Assembly (NCBI RefSeq): GCF_002847285.1
Contig: NZ_CP025407.1
Coordinates: 62,001 to 126,000 of the forward strand
DNA length: 64,000 bases
From: Streptomyces sp. CMB-StM0423
GTDB lineage: Bacteria > Actinomycetota > Actinomycetes > Streptomycetales > Streptomycetaceae
Reading direction: 5' to 3'
Shown: positions 33,550-42,391 of the stretch, one piece after another
How the letters are laid out: every line of letters starts with the position of its first letter
How positions within the stretch are numbered: position 1 is the stretch's first letter
Notes under the pieces: generated by a model
The model's database searches: none
Told to the model about the DNA's origin: nothing
The model's input: the letters and a program-made list of their open reading frames with translations, nothing else
Made by a program: the position numbers and the translations under genes

Positions 33550-36009
33550 TCAGCGGATCCGTACGGTCCCGGTGACCGCGAGATCCGCCGAGCTGAAGCC
33601 GAGGTGCACCCGGTAGTCGCCCGGTTCGGTGTGCCAGGCGCCGTCCCAGTGCTGGAATGCGCGGGCCGGGATCCGCAGGCCGGCGGTGGCCGTCTGTCCC
33701 GGGCCGGCCGTCACGGTCACGTGCCCGGCGAGCCAGCGCACCGGCCGGTCGACTTCGCCGGCCGGGCGGGACAGGTACGCCTGGACGACCTGCTTGCCGC
33801 GGCGCTCTCCGGTGTTGCGGAGGCCGGCGGTGAGCAGCAGGTCGTCGCCGGCGGCGAGTTCGGCGGGGATCTCGGCCGTCGGCGGGTCCCAGGTGGTGTA
33901 TCCGAGGCCGTGCCCGAACGGGTACGCCGGCTCGGCGCCGGACTCCAGCCAGGCGCGGTAGCCGATGCGGATGCCTTCGTCGTACGGGAGCCGCCCCACC
34001 GCCGGCGTGGTGGACAGCACGGGTACGTCCGCCTCGTCCGCCGGCCAGGTCGTGGGCAGCCGGCCGCCGGGCTCCACCGCGCCGAGCAGCACGTCGGCGA
34101 GGGCGTGGCCGAACTCCTGGCCGCCGAACCAGGTGAGCAGCACGGCGGCGGCGTCGTCGCGCCACGGCAGCAGCACCGGTGCGCCCGCGTTCACGGCGAC
34201 CACGGTGCGGGGGTTGGCCGCCGCGACCGCGCGGACCAGGTCGTCCTGCCGGCCGGGGAGGACGAGGGTGGTGCGGTCGAAGCCTTCGCTCTCCACCTCG
34301 GGGCCGGTGCCGACGACGACGAGAGCGGCGTCGGCGTCGCGTGCCGCCGCGGCCGCGGCGGCGATCTCGGCGTCGGGTGTGCCGGTGTCGAGGTCGAGCC
34401 CGGCGACGAGCGTGACGCCGGAGTCCGGGCCCTGCCGCGGCGGCAGGTCGAGGTGGACGGTGATGTCCAGCGGCTCGCCGGCGGCGGGTTCGACGGGCAC
34501 GCTCGCGTGCGGCGGGGAGACGAGTCCGCCGCCGAACTCCTCGCCGGTGTGGACGAGTTCTTCCCGCAGGAGTTCGGTGCCGTCGATGAGGAGCCGGAGG
34601 GTGCCGGCGCCCGCGACCCCGATCCGTACGCGGCCGGAGCGCGCCGGGAGATAGCGCGTGGTGACCTCGACGGTCGCGGTGTGGGCGAGCCGGGCCGAGC
34701 CCATGCGGGCGAGGTTGGCGTCGCGGCGGTGCTCGTCGAGGATCACGGTGCCGTCGGCGCCGCGGCACACCAGGCGCACGCCCGGCCGGCCGCTGACCGG
34801 ATCGGTGAGGTCGGTGCCCGCGAAGGGGGCGATGCCGCGCTGGGCGAGGGCGCCGAGGTGCCAGTCGACGCGGGTGCCGGGCAGCGCGGCCCGCAGGCCC
34901 TCCAGCGGGGAGACGGCCCGGTCGGGCTCGACGGTGGCGCTGCCGCCGCCCTGGGTGCGGGGCAGGAAGCCGAGGTGCCCGATGACGGCCACGGAGCGCA
35001 GACCGGTCGCCGGCCAGGGCAGCTCGCCGCTGTTACATACGAGCACGGTGCCGGCGGCGGCCACCTCCCGGGCGAGCGCGGGCCCGTCCTCCCCGGCGGG
35101 CGGTGCGGCGACGGCCGGCGCGAAGCCCTCCAGCGCACCCACCCGGACCGCGAGCCGCAGGATCCGCAGCACCTTCTCGTCGACGGCCTCCTCCGGCACC
35201 CGGCCTTCCCGCACGGCCTCGGTGAGCCTGTCGCCCCACGGTCCTTCGGGTCCCGGCATCACCAGGTCCTGGCGCGCCAGCGCGGCGGGCTCTGTGCTGC
35301 GGACGGCCCACCAGTCGGAGACCACGACGCCGTCGAAGCCCCACTCGCCGCACAGCGGCTCGGCGAGCAGCGGGTGCTCGCTCATCGTGGTGCCGTTGAC
35401 GGAGTTGTAGGCGGACATCACCATCCAGGGCCGCTCGCCGGCCACGGTGTCCTCGAAGGCGGCGAGGTACAGCTCGCGCAGGGCGCGCTCGCCGATGCGG
35501 TTGTCGACGGTGAAGCGGTCGGTCTCCGCGTCGTTGGCGACGTAGTGCTTGGGTGTGGCGCCGACGCCGCCGTCCTGGACCCCGCGGACGAACGCGGCGG
35601 CGAGCTGCGAGGTGAGCAGCGGATCCTCGGAGTACGTCTCGAAGTGCCGGCCGCCCAGCGGGCTGCGGTGCAGGTTGATGGTGGGGCCGAGGATGACGTC
35701 GACGCCCATGCGGCGGGCCTCGCAGGCGATGATCGCGCCGTAACGGTAGGCGATCCGGGGGTCCCAGGAGGCGGCCAGGGCGGTGGCGGAGGGCAGGTTG
35801 AGCGCCGTGAAGCGGCCGTCCCAGCTCTCGCCGCGCACCCCGCTGGGCCCGTCGGACAGGACGATCCGGCGCAGGCCGACGGCGGGCTCGGCGTGCAGGG
35901 CCCAGTTGTCGGCGCCGGTGAGCAGCCGTACCTTCTGCTCCAGGGTGAGCTTGCCGACGAGGCCCCGCAGTGCTGCGGCGGTGGACTCCGTGTCGGTCCT
36001 GTCGGTCAT
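33550..36009 (-). CDS. GH3 beta-glycosidase with PA14 insert
   Basis: An 819-residue cytoplasmic exo-glycosidase (no signal peptide) expected to hydrolyse imported oligosaccharides. Domain order: the GH3 N-terminal barrel (~15-310) with catalytic nucleophile Asp232 (FDGVVVSDWWAV) and PKHYVANDAETDR; the alpha/beta sandwich; a PA14-like insert (~390-540), which usually shapes substrate length; the rest of the sandwich; and a fibronectin-III-like C-terminus (~720-815). The layout is that of fungal and actinobacterial beta-glucosidases of about 800-840 residues. The ATG overlaps the OppF-like ATPase stop by four bases. Confidence 0.93.
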   Translation of the reverse strand: MTDRTDTESTAAALRGLVGKLTLEQKVRLLTGADNWALHAEPAVGLRRIVLSDGPSGVRGESWDGRFTALNLPSATALAASWDPRIAYRYGAIIACEARRMGVDVILGPTINLHRSPLGGRHFETYSEDPLLTSQLAAAFVRGVQDGGVGATPKHYVANDAETDRFTVDNRIGERALRELYLAAFEDTVAGERPWMVMSAYNSVNGTTMSEHPLLAEPLCGEWGFDGVVVSDWWAVRSTEPAALARQDLVMPGPEGPWGDRLTEAVREGRVPEEAVDEKVLRILRLAVRVGALEGFAPAVAAPPAGEDGPALAREVAAAGTVLVCNSGELPWPATGLRSVAVIGHLGFLPRTQGGGSATVEPDRAVSPLEGLRAALPGTRVDWHLGALAQRGIAPFAGTDLTDPVSGRPGVRLVCRGADGTVILDEHRRDANLARMGSARLAHTATVEVTTRYLPARSGRVRIGVAGAGTLRLLIDGTELLREELVHTGEEFGGGLVSPPHASVPVEPAAGEPLDITVHLDLPPRQGPDSGVTLVAGLDLDTGTPDAEIAAAAAAARDADAALVVVGTGPEVESEGFDRTTLVLPGRQDDLVRAVAAANPRTVVAVNAGAPVLLPWRDDAAAVLLTWFGGQEFGHALADVLLGAVEPGGRLPTTWPADEADVPVLSTTPAVGRLPYDEGIRIGYRAWLESGAEPAYPFGHGLGYTTWDPPTAEIPAELAAGDDLLLTAGLRNTGERRGKQVVQAYLSRPAGEVDRPVRWLAGHVTVTAGPGQTATAGLRIPARAFQHWDGAWHTEPGDYRVHLGFSSADLAVTGTVRIR

Positions 36010-37103
36010 GGGGTCGCTCCAGGGGTTTCGTGGACTCCGGACAGCGTGAGCTCGTCGGCGAGGTGGCAGGCGACCCGGTGTCCCGTGCCGGCACCGCCGG
36101 TGGCGGGAACCGGCTCGGGCGGCTTCTCCGGGACGTCGCAGAGGCCGGGGCGGGCGAAGCGGCAGCGGGTGCGGAACGAGCAGCCGGCCGGCGGGTGCGC
36201 CGGGTCGGGCAGGTCGTCGGAGAGCCGGATACGGCGGGCGGTGCCGCGCAGCCGCGGGTCCGGGCGGGGTACCGCGGACAGCAGCGCCTCGGTGTAGGGG
36301 TGGCGGGGGCGGGCGTACAGCTCGTCCGTCCCGGCCAGTTCGACGATCCTGCCGAGGTACATCACGGCGACCCGGTCGCAGACGCTCTCCACCACCGACA
36401 GGTCGTGGGAGATGAAGAGATAGGTCAGCGCGTACTCGTCCTGGAGGTCCCGGAGCAGGTTCAGGATCTGGGCGCGGACGGACACGTCGAGCGCGGACAC
36501 CGGCTCGTCGGCGACGACCAGCTTCGGGTCCACGATCAGCGCGCGGGCGATGCTGACGCGCTGCCGCTCGCCGCCGGAGAACGCGTGCGGGTAACGGTGC
36601 AGGTACTTCGGCGACAGCCCGACGCGGGTGAGCATCGCCGCCACCCGGTCCTCCAGCTCCGCCCCGGTGGCGATCCCGTACGAGCGCAGCGGCTCGCCGA
36701 CGATCTGCAGCAGCGTCATCCGGGGGTTGAGCGAGGAGAAGGGGTCCTGGAAGACGACCCGGACCTGCCGCTGGTACGCGCGCAGCCCGCGGCCGGACAG
36801 CGCGGCGACGTCCACCGGCTCCGCCCCCGCCTCCGGCCGGTAGGAGATCCGGCCCGAGGTGGGCTGGAGGATCCGGGCGACGCTGCGGCCCAGCGTGGTC
36901 TTGCCGCAGCCCGACTCCCCCACCAGGCCCAGGGTTTCACCGGGCCGGACGGAGAGGTCGACGCCGTCGACGGCGCGGACGTGGCCGACGGTGCGGCCGA
37001 GGAAGCCGCGCTTGACGGGGAAGTGCGTGCGCAGGCCGCGGACTTCGAGGACCGGGGCCGTGCGCGCGGCCGCGGCGGTGTCCGGGAGCGCGGTGCCGGT
37101 CAT
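36006..37103 (-). CDS. Oligopeptide/oligosaccharide ABC transporter ATPase, OppF-like
   Basis: A 365-residue ATPase subunit. Walker A is GESGCGKT at 62-69, the signature FSGGERQRVSIARAL, and Walker B KLVVADEPVSALD. The C-terminal oligopeptide-type extension contains a Cys-rich FRTRCRFARPGLC, typical of the OppD/DppD/OppF group and able to hold an Fe-S cluster. It pairs with the OppD-like subunit, whose stop it overlaps by four bases (ATGA). Given GH3, GH5 and a sugar-type regulator in the same operon, the cargo is probably an oligosaccharide rather than a peptide. Confidence 0.92.
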   Translation of the reverse strand: MTGTALPDTAAAARTAPVLEVRGLRTHFPVKRGFLGRTVGHVRAVDGVDLSVRPGETLGLVGESGCGKTTLGRSVARILQPTSGRISYRPEAGAEPVDVAALSGRGLRAYQRQVRVVFQDPFSSLNPRMTLLQIVGEPLRSYGIATGAELEDRVAAMLTRVGLSPKYLHRYPHAFSGGERQRVSIARALIVDPKLVVADEPVSALDVSVRAQILNLLRDLQDEYALTYLFISHDLSVVESVCDRVAVMYLGRIVELAGTDELYARPRHPYTEALLSAVPRPDPRLRGTARRIRLSDDLPDPAHPPAGCSFRTRCRFARPGLCDVPEKPPEPVPATGGAGTGHRVACHLADELTLSGVHETPGATP

Positions 37104-38251
37104 GCCTGGGCTCCTTCGGCCGTGGCCGCCGCGGGGACCGGCGACGTGTCGCCGTGCAGTACGCAGCGGACCCTGCGGTCAGCGGACAGCGCCGTCTCGG
37201 GCGGCTCCGCCGTATCGCATACCCCGGCGACCGCGCTCGCGCAGCGCGGGTGGAACGGGCAGCCGGCGGGGCGCTCGGACGGATGCGGTACGTTCCCGCG
37301 GATGGAGGCCAGCCGCTGCCGGGCACCCGCGCCCATGCGGGGTACGGAGCCGAGGAGGGCCCGGGTGTAGGGGTGCGCGGGGTCGTGGAAGACGGCGTCC
37401 ACGGGGCCCTGCTCGACCACCGTGCCGAGGTACATCACCACCACCTCGTCCGCGATCTCGGCGACCACACCGAGGTCGTGGGTGATGAAGAGGACCGACA
37501 TGCCGGAGTCCGCCTGGATCTCGGTCAGCAGGTCCAGTATCCGGGCCTGGGTGGTGACGTCCAGCGCGGTGGTCGGCTCGTCGGCGATGAGCAGCTCGGG
37601 GTCGCAGGAGAGCGCGATGGCGATCATCACGCGCTGGCACATGCCGCCGGAGAGCTGGAAGGAGTACGCGTCCATGCGCCGCCCGGCGCCGGGGATGCCG
37701 ACCCGCTCCAGCAGGTGCACGGCCCGCGCGCGGGCCGCCTCCCGGCTCAGCGGCAGGTGCAGCCGGATGGCCTCGACGAGCTGGTCGCCGACGGTGTACA
37801 TGGGCGACAGGGCGGCCATCGGTTCCTGGAAGACCATCGCGATCCGGCCGCCGCGGACGGCACGGATCTCCTCGCCCCGCGGGTCGAGCGCGGCCAGGTC
37901 GACGGACCGGGCCTGCGCGGTGTCCGCGGCATCCCCGGCCGCAGCACCGTCCGCGGGGCCTTCGTCGTCCGCGGCGGCTTCGGGGTCCGCGGCGGCTTCG
38001 GCGTCCGCGGCCCCATCGGTGTAGAAGCGGATCGAGCCGCCGACGATCCGGCCCGGCTCCTCGACCAGGCCGAGTACGGAGCGCGCGGTCACGCTCTTGC
38101 CGCAGCCCGACTCCCCCACGACACAGACGATCCTGCCGCGCGGGACGGTGAAGCTCACCCCGTCCACGGCGCGGACGGTGCCCTCCTGGGTGTCGAAGTG
38201 CGTCTTCAGGTCGCTGATGTCGAGCAACGGGGGGTCCGGTTCAGGGGCCAT
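37100..38251 (-). CDS. Oligopeptide/oligosaccharide ABC transporter ATPase, OppD-like
   Basis: A 383-residue ATPase subunit. Walker A is GESGCGKS at 46-53, the signature LSGGMCQRVMIAIAL, and Walker B LLIADEPTTALDV, with the C-terminal CPFHPRCASAVAGVC motif of this family. Residues ~79-113 form a low-complexity Ala/Asp/Glu insertion between Walker A and the Q-loop, encoded by short GC-rich repeats. Family members are normally about 330-350 residues, which accounts for the extra length. The insertion precedes EIRAVRGGRIAMVFQEP and may sit on the surface. It is coupled to OppF-like by ATGA overlap and lies 12 bases after the permease. Confidence 0.92.
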   Translation of the reverse strand: MAPEPDPPLLDISDLKTHFDTQEGTVRAVDGVSFTVPRGRIVCVVGESGCGKSVTARSVLGLVEEPGRIVGGSIRFYTDGAADAEAAADPEAAADDEGPADGAAAGDAADTAQARSVDLAALDPRGEEIRAVRGGRIAMVFQEPMAALSPMYTVGDQLVEAIRLHLPLSREAARARAVHLLERVGIPGAGRRMDAYSFQLSGGMCQRVMIAIALSCDPELLIADEPTTALDVTTQARILDLLTEIQADSGMSVLFITHDLGVVAEIADEVVVMYLGTVVEQGPVDAVFHDPAHPYTRALLGSVPRMGAGARQRLASIRGNVPHPSERPAGCPFHPRCASAVAGVCDTAEPPETALSADRRVRCVLHGDTSPVPAAATAEGAQA

Positions 38252-38263
38252 CGTCTCGTTCCG

Positions 38264-39367
38264 TCACTTCCTGTAGGGGTCCGCGGCGTCGCGCAACCCG
38301 TCGCCGGCGAAATTGAGGGCCAGTACCGCGGTGACGACGGCGAGGCCGGGGAGCATCAGCCACGGGGCGGAGGAGAGCACGCGGATGTTCTGCGCGTCCT
38401 GCAGCAGCACGCCCCAGCTCACGACGGGCGCCTGGAGGCCCAGGCCGAGGAAGCTCAGCGCGGTCTCGGCCAGGATCATCGCCGGGATGGACAGCGAGAG
38501 CTGGGCGATGAGGTGGCTGCTGGTGGACGGCAGCAGGTGCCGGAAGATCACCCGGCGCCGGGTGCAGCCGTCCAGGCGGGCCGCGGTGACGAACTCCTCC
38601 TGGCGCAGGGCGAGGAAGCGGCCGCGTACCTCCCGGGCCAGATGGGTCCAGCCGATCATGGCCAGCACGACGGTGATGGCGAAGTACCGCCGCAGCGGCC
38701 CCCAGTCCGGTGGCAGGGCCGCCGCCAGGCCCAGCCACAGCGGCAGGTGGGGCAGGGACATGAAGAACTCGACGACCCGCTGGATCGCGGTGTCGGTTCT
38801 GCCGCCCAGATAGCCGGAGATCCCGCCGAGCGTCACGCCGAGCAGGAACGCCACCACGACGCCGACCAGTCCGATGGTCATCGACACCCGGGTGCCGTGG
38901 ATGAGTTCGGAGAGCAGGTCGTGCCCGTTGCGGTCGGCTCCCAGCAGGAACATCGCGGCGCCTGGCTCCTTGGGGCCGATGAGGTGGCGGTCCCAGGGGA
39001 TGAGGCCGAAGAGGTGGTATTCGTCGCCCTTGACGAAGAAGCCGATGGGGACTTCCGCCGAGGGGTCGGTGGTGAAGGTCTGCTCGTACGTCTCGTCGTC
39101 CACGGTCGTCGTGTAGCCGTCGACGTGCAGGCCGCCGCTGAACTGGACCGTCTGCGGCGGGGCGTACGGGTAGTCGTCGTTGAGGTAGTCCGTGCCGTAG
39201 GGCGCCAGGAACTCCGCGAACAGCGCGACGAAGTAGAAGGCGACGGTGACGATCAGGCCGGCCATGGCGAGCTTGTGCCTGCGGAACCGGCGCCAGATGA
39301 GCCGCCATTGGGAGGCGCCGTGCCTGGCCGGTGCTGCGGCCGGCGCGGGCCGGGTGCGTATGCGCAT
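38264..39367 (-). CDS. ABC transporter permease, OppC-like
   Basis: A 367-residue inner-membrane permease of the dipeptide/oligopeptide group. A short cytoplasmic N-terminus precedes the first span (AMAGLIVTVAFYFVALFAEF). The long periplasmic loop (about 55-165) is followed by five spans. The EAA-type loop (EVRGRFLALRQEEFVTAARL) contacts the ATPases. The loop is larger than in typical OppC (about 300 residues), as seen in carbohydrate-type members of this family. It lies nine bases after the OppB-like permease. Confidence 0.92.
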   Translation of the reverse strand: MRIRTRPAPAAAPARHGASQWRLIWRRFRRHKLAMAGLIVTVAFYFVALFAEFLAPYGTDYLNDDYPYAPPQTVQFSGGLHVDGYTTTVDDETYEQTFTTDPSAEVPIGFFVKGDEYHLFGLIPWDRHLIGPKEPGAAMFLLGADRNGHDLLSELIHGTRVSMTIGLVGVVVAFLLGVTLGGISGYLGGRTDTAIQRVVEFFMSLPHLPLWLGLAAALPPDWGPLRRYFAITVVLAMIGWTHLAREVRGRFLALRQEEFVTAARLDGCTRRRVIFRHLLPSTSSHLIAQLSLSIPAMILAETALSFLGLGLQAPVVSWGVLLQDAQNIRVLSSAPWLMLPGLAVVTAVLALNFAGDGLRDAADPYRK

Positions 39368-39376
39368 GGTCGTCCC

Positions 39377-40369
39377 TCATCCCTGGGCCAGCCGGACCCG
39401 CGGGTCCAGCCAGGCCAGCAGTACGTCGGAGAGCAGGGTGCCGATCACGGTCAGCAGGCTGACGATGAGAATGATGGAGCTGGCCAGGTACATGTCCTGG
39501 CTGCGCAGCGCGCCCAGCAGCAGGGGCCCGGTGGTGGGCAGCGACAGCACCTGGGAGACGATGACCTCGCCCGACACCAGCGCCGGAAGTACGTAGCCGA
39601 CGTTGGAGACGAACGGGTTGAGCGCGACCCGCAGCGGATACTTCAGGACCAGCCTGCGCTCCGGCATGCCGCGCGCCCGGGCGGCGACGACGTACGGCTT
39701 GCGCAGCTCGTCCAGCAGGTTGGCGCGCAGCACCCGTACCAGGCCGGCGGTGCCCGCCGCGCCGAGCACCAGGACGGGCACCCACAGGTGGCTGAGGAGG
39801 TCGAGGAACTTGCCCAGGTTCCAGGCGGCGTCCTCGTACTCGGGCGAGTAGAGTCCCCCGACGCTCATCCCGAAGACGCTGTGGCCGAGGTACATCAGGA
39901 CGAGCGCAATCATGAAGTTGGGGATGGCGAGGCCCAGGAACCCGACCGTGGTGGCGACGTAGTCGCCGGCCGAGTACTGCCGCACCGCCGAGTACAGGCC
40001 GACGGGGAACGCCAGCAGCCAGGTCGCCAGGAGGGTCGAGACCGCGAGCACCACGGTCAGCGGCAGCCGGTCCATGACCAGGCTGGACACGGACTTCCCG
40101 TACTCGAAGGACTCCCCGAAGTCGCCGTGCAGCACGATCGCGGAGACCCACTTCCAGTACTGCTCGTACACCGGCTCGCCGAGTCCGTAGCGCTCGCGCA
40201 GCGCGGACATCTGCGCCTCGTCCATCCGCTCGCCCTGGTTCTCCAGCCGGGCGGCGAGGGTGGTCAGGAAGTCACCCGGGGGCAACTGGATGATGGCGAA
40301 GGCCACCACGGAGATCCCGAAGAGCGTGGGGATCATGTAGAGGCACCGACGTGCCAGGTAGCTCAACAC
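39377..40369 (-). CDS. ABC transporter permease, OppB-like
   Basis: A 330-residue inner-membrane permease. The first span sits at residues 9-29 (CLYMIPTLFGISVVAFAIIQ), then comes a periplasmic loop with the family's RYGLGEPVYEQYWKWV, and five further spans. The EAA loop is DELRKPYVVAARARGMPERR. The GTG start is the only one consistent with the first span. It pairs with OppC-like to form the channel and follows the binding-protein gene by 30 bases. Confidence 0.93.
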   Translation of the reverse strand: MLSYLARRCLYMIPTLFGISVVAFAIIQLPPGDFLTTLAARLENQGERMDEAQMSALRERYGLGEPVYEQYWKWVSAIVLHGDFGESFEYGKSVSSLVMDRLPLTVVLAVSTLLATWLLAFPVGLYSAVRQYSAGDYVATTVGFLGLAIPNFMIALVLMYLGHSVFGMSVGGLYSPEYEDAAWNLGKFLDLLSHLWVPVLVLGAAGTAGLVRVLRANLLDELRKPYVVAARARGMPERRLVLKYPLRVALNPFVSNVGYVLPALVSGEVIVSQVLSLPTTGPLLLGALRSQDMYLASSIILIVSLLTVIGTLLSDVLLAWLDPRVRLAQG

Positions 40370-40399
40370 TGCTCGACCGTCCCGTCAGCCGTGTGCCGG

Positions 40400-42373
40400 T
40401 TACGCGCCGATGGCGAACTGCTCGGGGTTCATGGCGCCCGGCATGGGGAACTTGGCGGCGAAGAAGCTCTTCTCCGGCACGTTGCGGAAGGTCTCGCCGA
40501 CGATGCCGTAGCCGGGCAGCGGGGTGCTGATCCCGATGGTGTAGAACTGCTCCTTCGCGATGGCGAGGATCCGCTTCATCGTCGCGGCACGCCGCTTCTC
40601 GTCCGTCTCGGCCGCGATTTCCCCGTGGTAGAGGCGGTACTGCTCCTCGGCGTGCGCCGGCGGCTCCATGCCCTCCTGCCCTCCGGTGGCCAGCCAGGTG
40701 AACCACTCGGGGCAGAAGGCGTTGTTCTCGCCCCACTCCGGCATGAAGAAGGCGGGGGTGCTGACCGGGTCCAGGGCGCCGTCCCCGTCCCAGGCGAGAG
40801 CCTCGTGGCCGTTTCCCTGGATGAGCTGCATGCGCAGGGTCTCGTCCTCGGCCTGCACGATCATCCGCACGCCGACGGCCTCCCACATGGGCTTGATGAT
40901 CTCCAGCGCGTCGGCCAGCTCGGGCTTCCCGGCCCCGGCGCTGACCAGGATGCGGAAGGAGACCGGCTCGCCGTCCGGGCCGCGCCGCGGCCCGTCGCCG
41001 TCGCGGCGCAGACCGGCCAGGTCCAGGTGCTCGTTCGCCTTGTCCGGGTCGTACTCGGTGTACTGCTTGGCCATCTCCTCGTCGAAGAAGCCGGAGTCGC
41101 GCGCGGGGGCGACCTGCCAGGGCTCGCCCTGCCGGGCGTGCACCGCCTTGATGACCTTCCGGCGGTCGATGGCGTACGACAGGCCGATGCGGAAGTCGCG
41201 GTTGCCGAAGACCTCCCGCTTCGTCTCGTCCTTGCAGGTGAGGTTGAGCATGATCGTGAGGGTGTTGAGCTTGTCGGACGCCAGGTCGAAGAAGCGGTAG
41301 TGCCCCTTCGTCCTGTCCTTGGCCAGCACCGGCTTGTTCTTGGTGGTGGTGACGTTGCGCTCGATCATGTCGATATCGCCCCGGAGCACGTTGAGCAGCA
41401 CCACTTCGGCGTCCTGGGCCATGGCGAAGTCGACGCCGTCGAGGTAGGGCAGTTGGTTGCCCTCCGGGTCGACCTTGAAGTAGTACGGATTGCGGGTGAA
41501 CCGCATCCGCGTGCCGGCGCCTATGGCGTCGTCGGGCAGCCAGGCGTGCAGCCGGGGCAGCCGCGGGTCCTTCCAGAGCATGCCCGCGTAGAGCGCGTCC
41601 TGGAGCAGTTCCATCGGGCCCGCGTAGTCCATCTCCGTGGCCGCCTTCTCGGCGTCCGGGCTGAGGTCGGGGTGGAACTGCCCGAGGTAGTGCTTGGGCA
41701 GCCGGGTCAGCATGTCGTAGACTTCGTTGGCCATGCCCGTCAGATAGAGGGCGTTGGGCCCGGCGAAGGTGAACTCCACGGTGTACGCGTCGATCTTCCG
41801 CAGCTTCGCCGGGCCGCCGCCGACGGTGTACTGGCCCGGCGTGTCCGGGATGATCTCCTTGTTCGTGATCAGGTCCCGGAAGGCGAACTCGATGTCGTCC
41901 GCGGTGAACGGCTCGCCGTCGGACCACTTCAGGCCCTTGCGGAGCCGGAACGTCACCCGGGTGGCGTCCTCGCTCTCGGTGAACGACTCGGCGACGTTGG
42001 GGATGATCTTCTTCCAGTCCCGGTCCCAGCGGACGAGGTTCTCGTACGCGAAGGCGTAGCCGAGGCGGCCGGCGTCGCCCGCGCCGATGAGCGCGTTGCG
42101 CCAGGTGCCGCCGTAGGCCGCCGCCCGGTCGACGGGGCGGACCACGAGCGGCTCCGCGGGCAGCCGCTTGGACAGCGCGGGCAGCTTCCCCTCGTCGACC
42201 AGCCGCTGCAGCTCGGGCGCCTGGCCTTTCCCCTCGACCGGTCCCGCGTCCCCGCCGCCCGCCGGATCCGTACTGAAGTCGCAGCCGTTCAGCGTGAGTC
42301 CGCCGACGGCCCCGGCCGCCACCAGCGACCCGCCGGCCATCAGCAGCCTTCTCCTGTCGATGCGTCCCGTCAT
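40400..42373 (-). CDS. Family-5 solute-binding lipoprotein
   Basis: A 657-residue extracellular lipoprotein delivering substrate to the ABC permeases. The N-terminus has twin arginines (RIDRRRLLMAGG) and a lipobox ending at Cys31 (TLNGC). SBP_bac_5 features include the early AAYGGTWRNALIGAG, FRLRKGLKWSDGEPFTADDI and IGLSYAIDRRKVI. At about 657 residues it is longer than peptide-binding members (about 540), as is usual for carbohydrate-binding representatives. It sits between the FAD oxidoreductase gene (18 bases) and the permease genes in the LacI-led operon. Confidence 0.92.
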   Translation of the reverse strand: MTGRIDRRRLLMAGGSLVAAGAVGGLTLNGCDFSTDPAGGGDAGPVEGKGQAPELQRLVDEGKLPALSKRLPAEPLVVRPVDRAAAYGGTWRNALIGAGDAGRLGYAFAYENLVRWDRDWKKIIPNVAESFTESEDATRVTFRLRKGLKWSDGEPFTADDIEFAFRDLITNKEIIPDTPGQYTVGGGPAKLRKIDAYTVEFTFAGPNALYLTGMANEVYDMLTRLPKHYLGQFHPDLSPDAEKAATEMDYAGPMELLQDALYAGMLWKDPRLPRLHAWLPDDAIGAGTRMRFTRNPYYFKVDPEGNQLPYLDGVDFAMAQDAEVVLLNVLRGDIDMIERNVTTTKNKPVLAKDRTKGHYRFFDLASDKLNTLTIMLNLTCKDETKREVFGNRDFRIGLSYAIDRRKVIKAVHARQGEPWQVAPARDSGFFDEEMAKQYTEYDPDKANEHLDLAGLRRDGDGPRRGPDGEPVSFRILVSAGAGKPELADALEIIKPMWEAVGVRMIVQAEDETLRMQLIQGNGHEALAWDGDGALDPVSTPAFFMPEWGENNAFCPEWFTWLATGGQEGMEPPAHAEEQYRLYHGEIAAETDEKRRAATMKRILAIAKEQFYTIGISTPLPGYGIVGETFRNVPEKSFFAAKFPMPGAMNPEQFAIGA

Positions 42374-42391
42374 CTTCTCGCTCCCTCGGGT

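Noticed and set aside
33061..36297. A 1,078-codon plus-strand open frame
   Set aside because: Antisense to the GH3 and GH5 genes, which have complete catalytic motifs; no domain or start signal.
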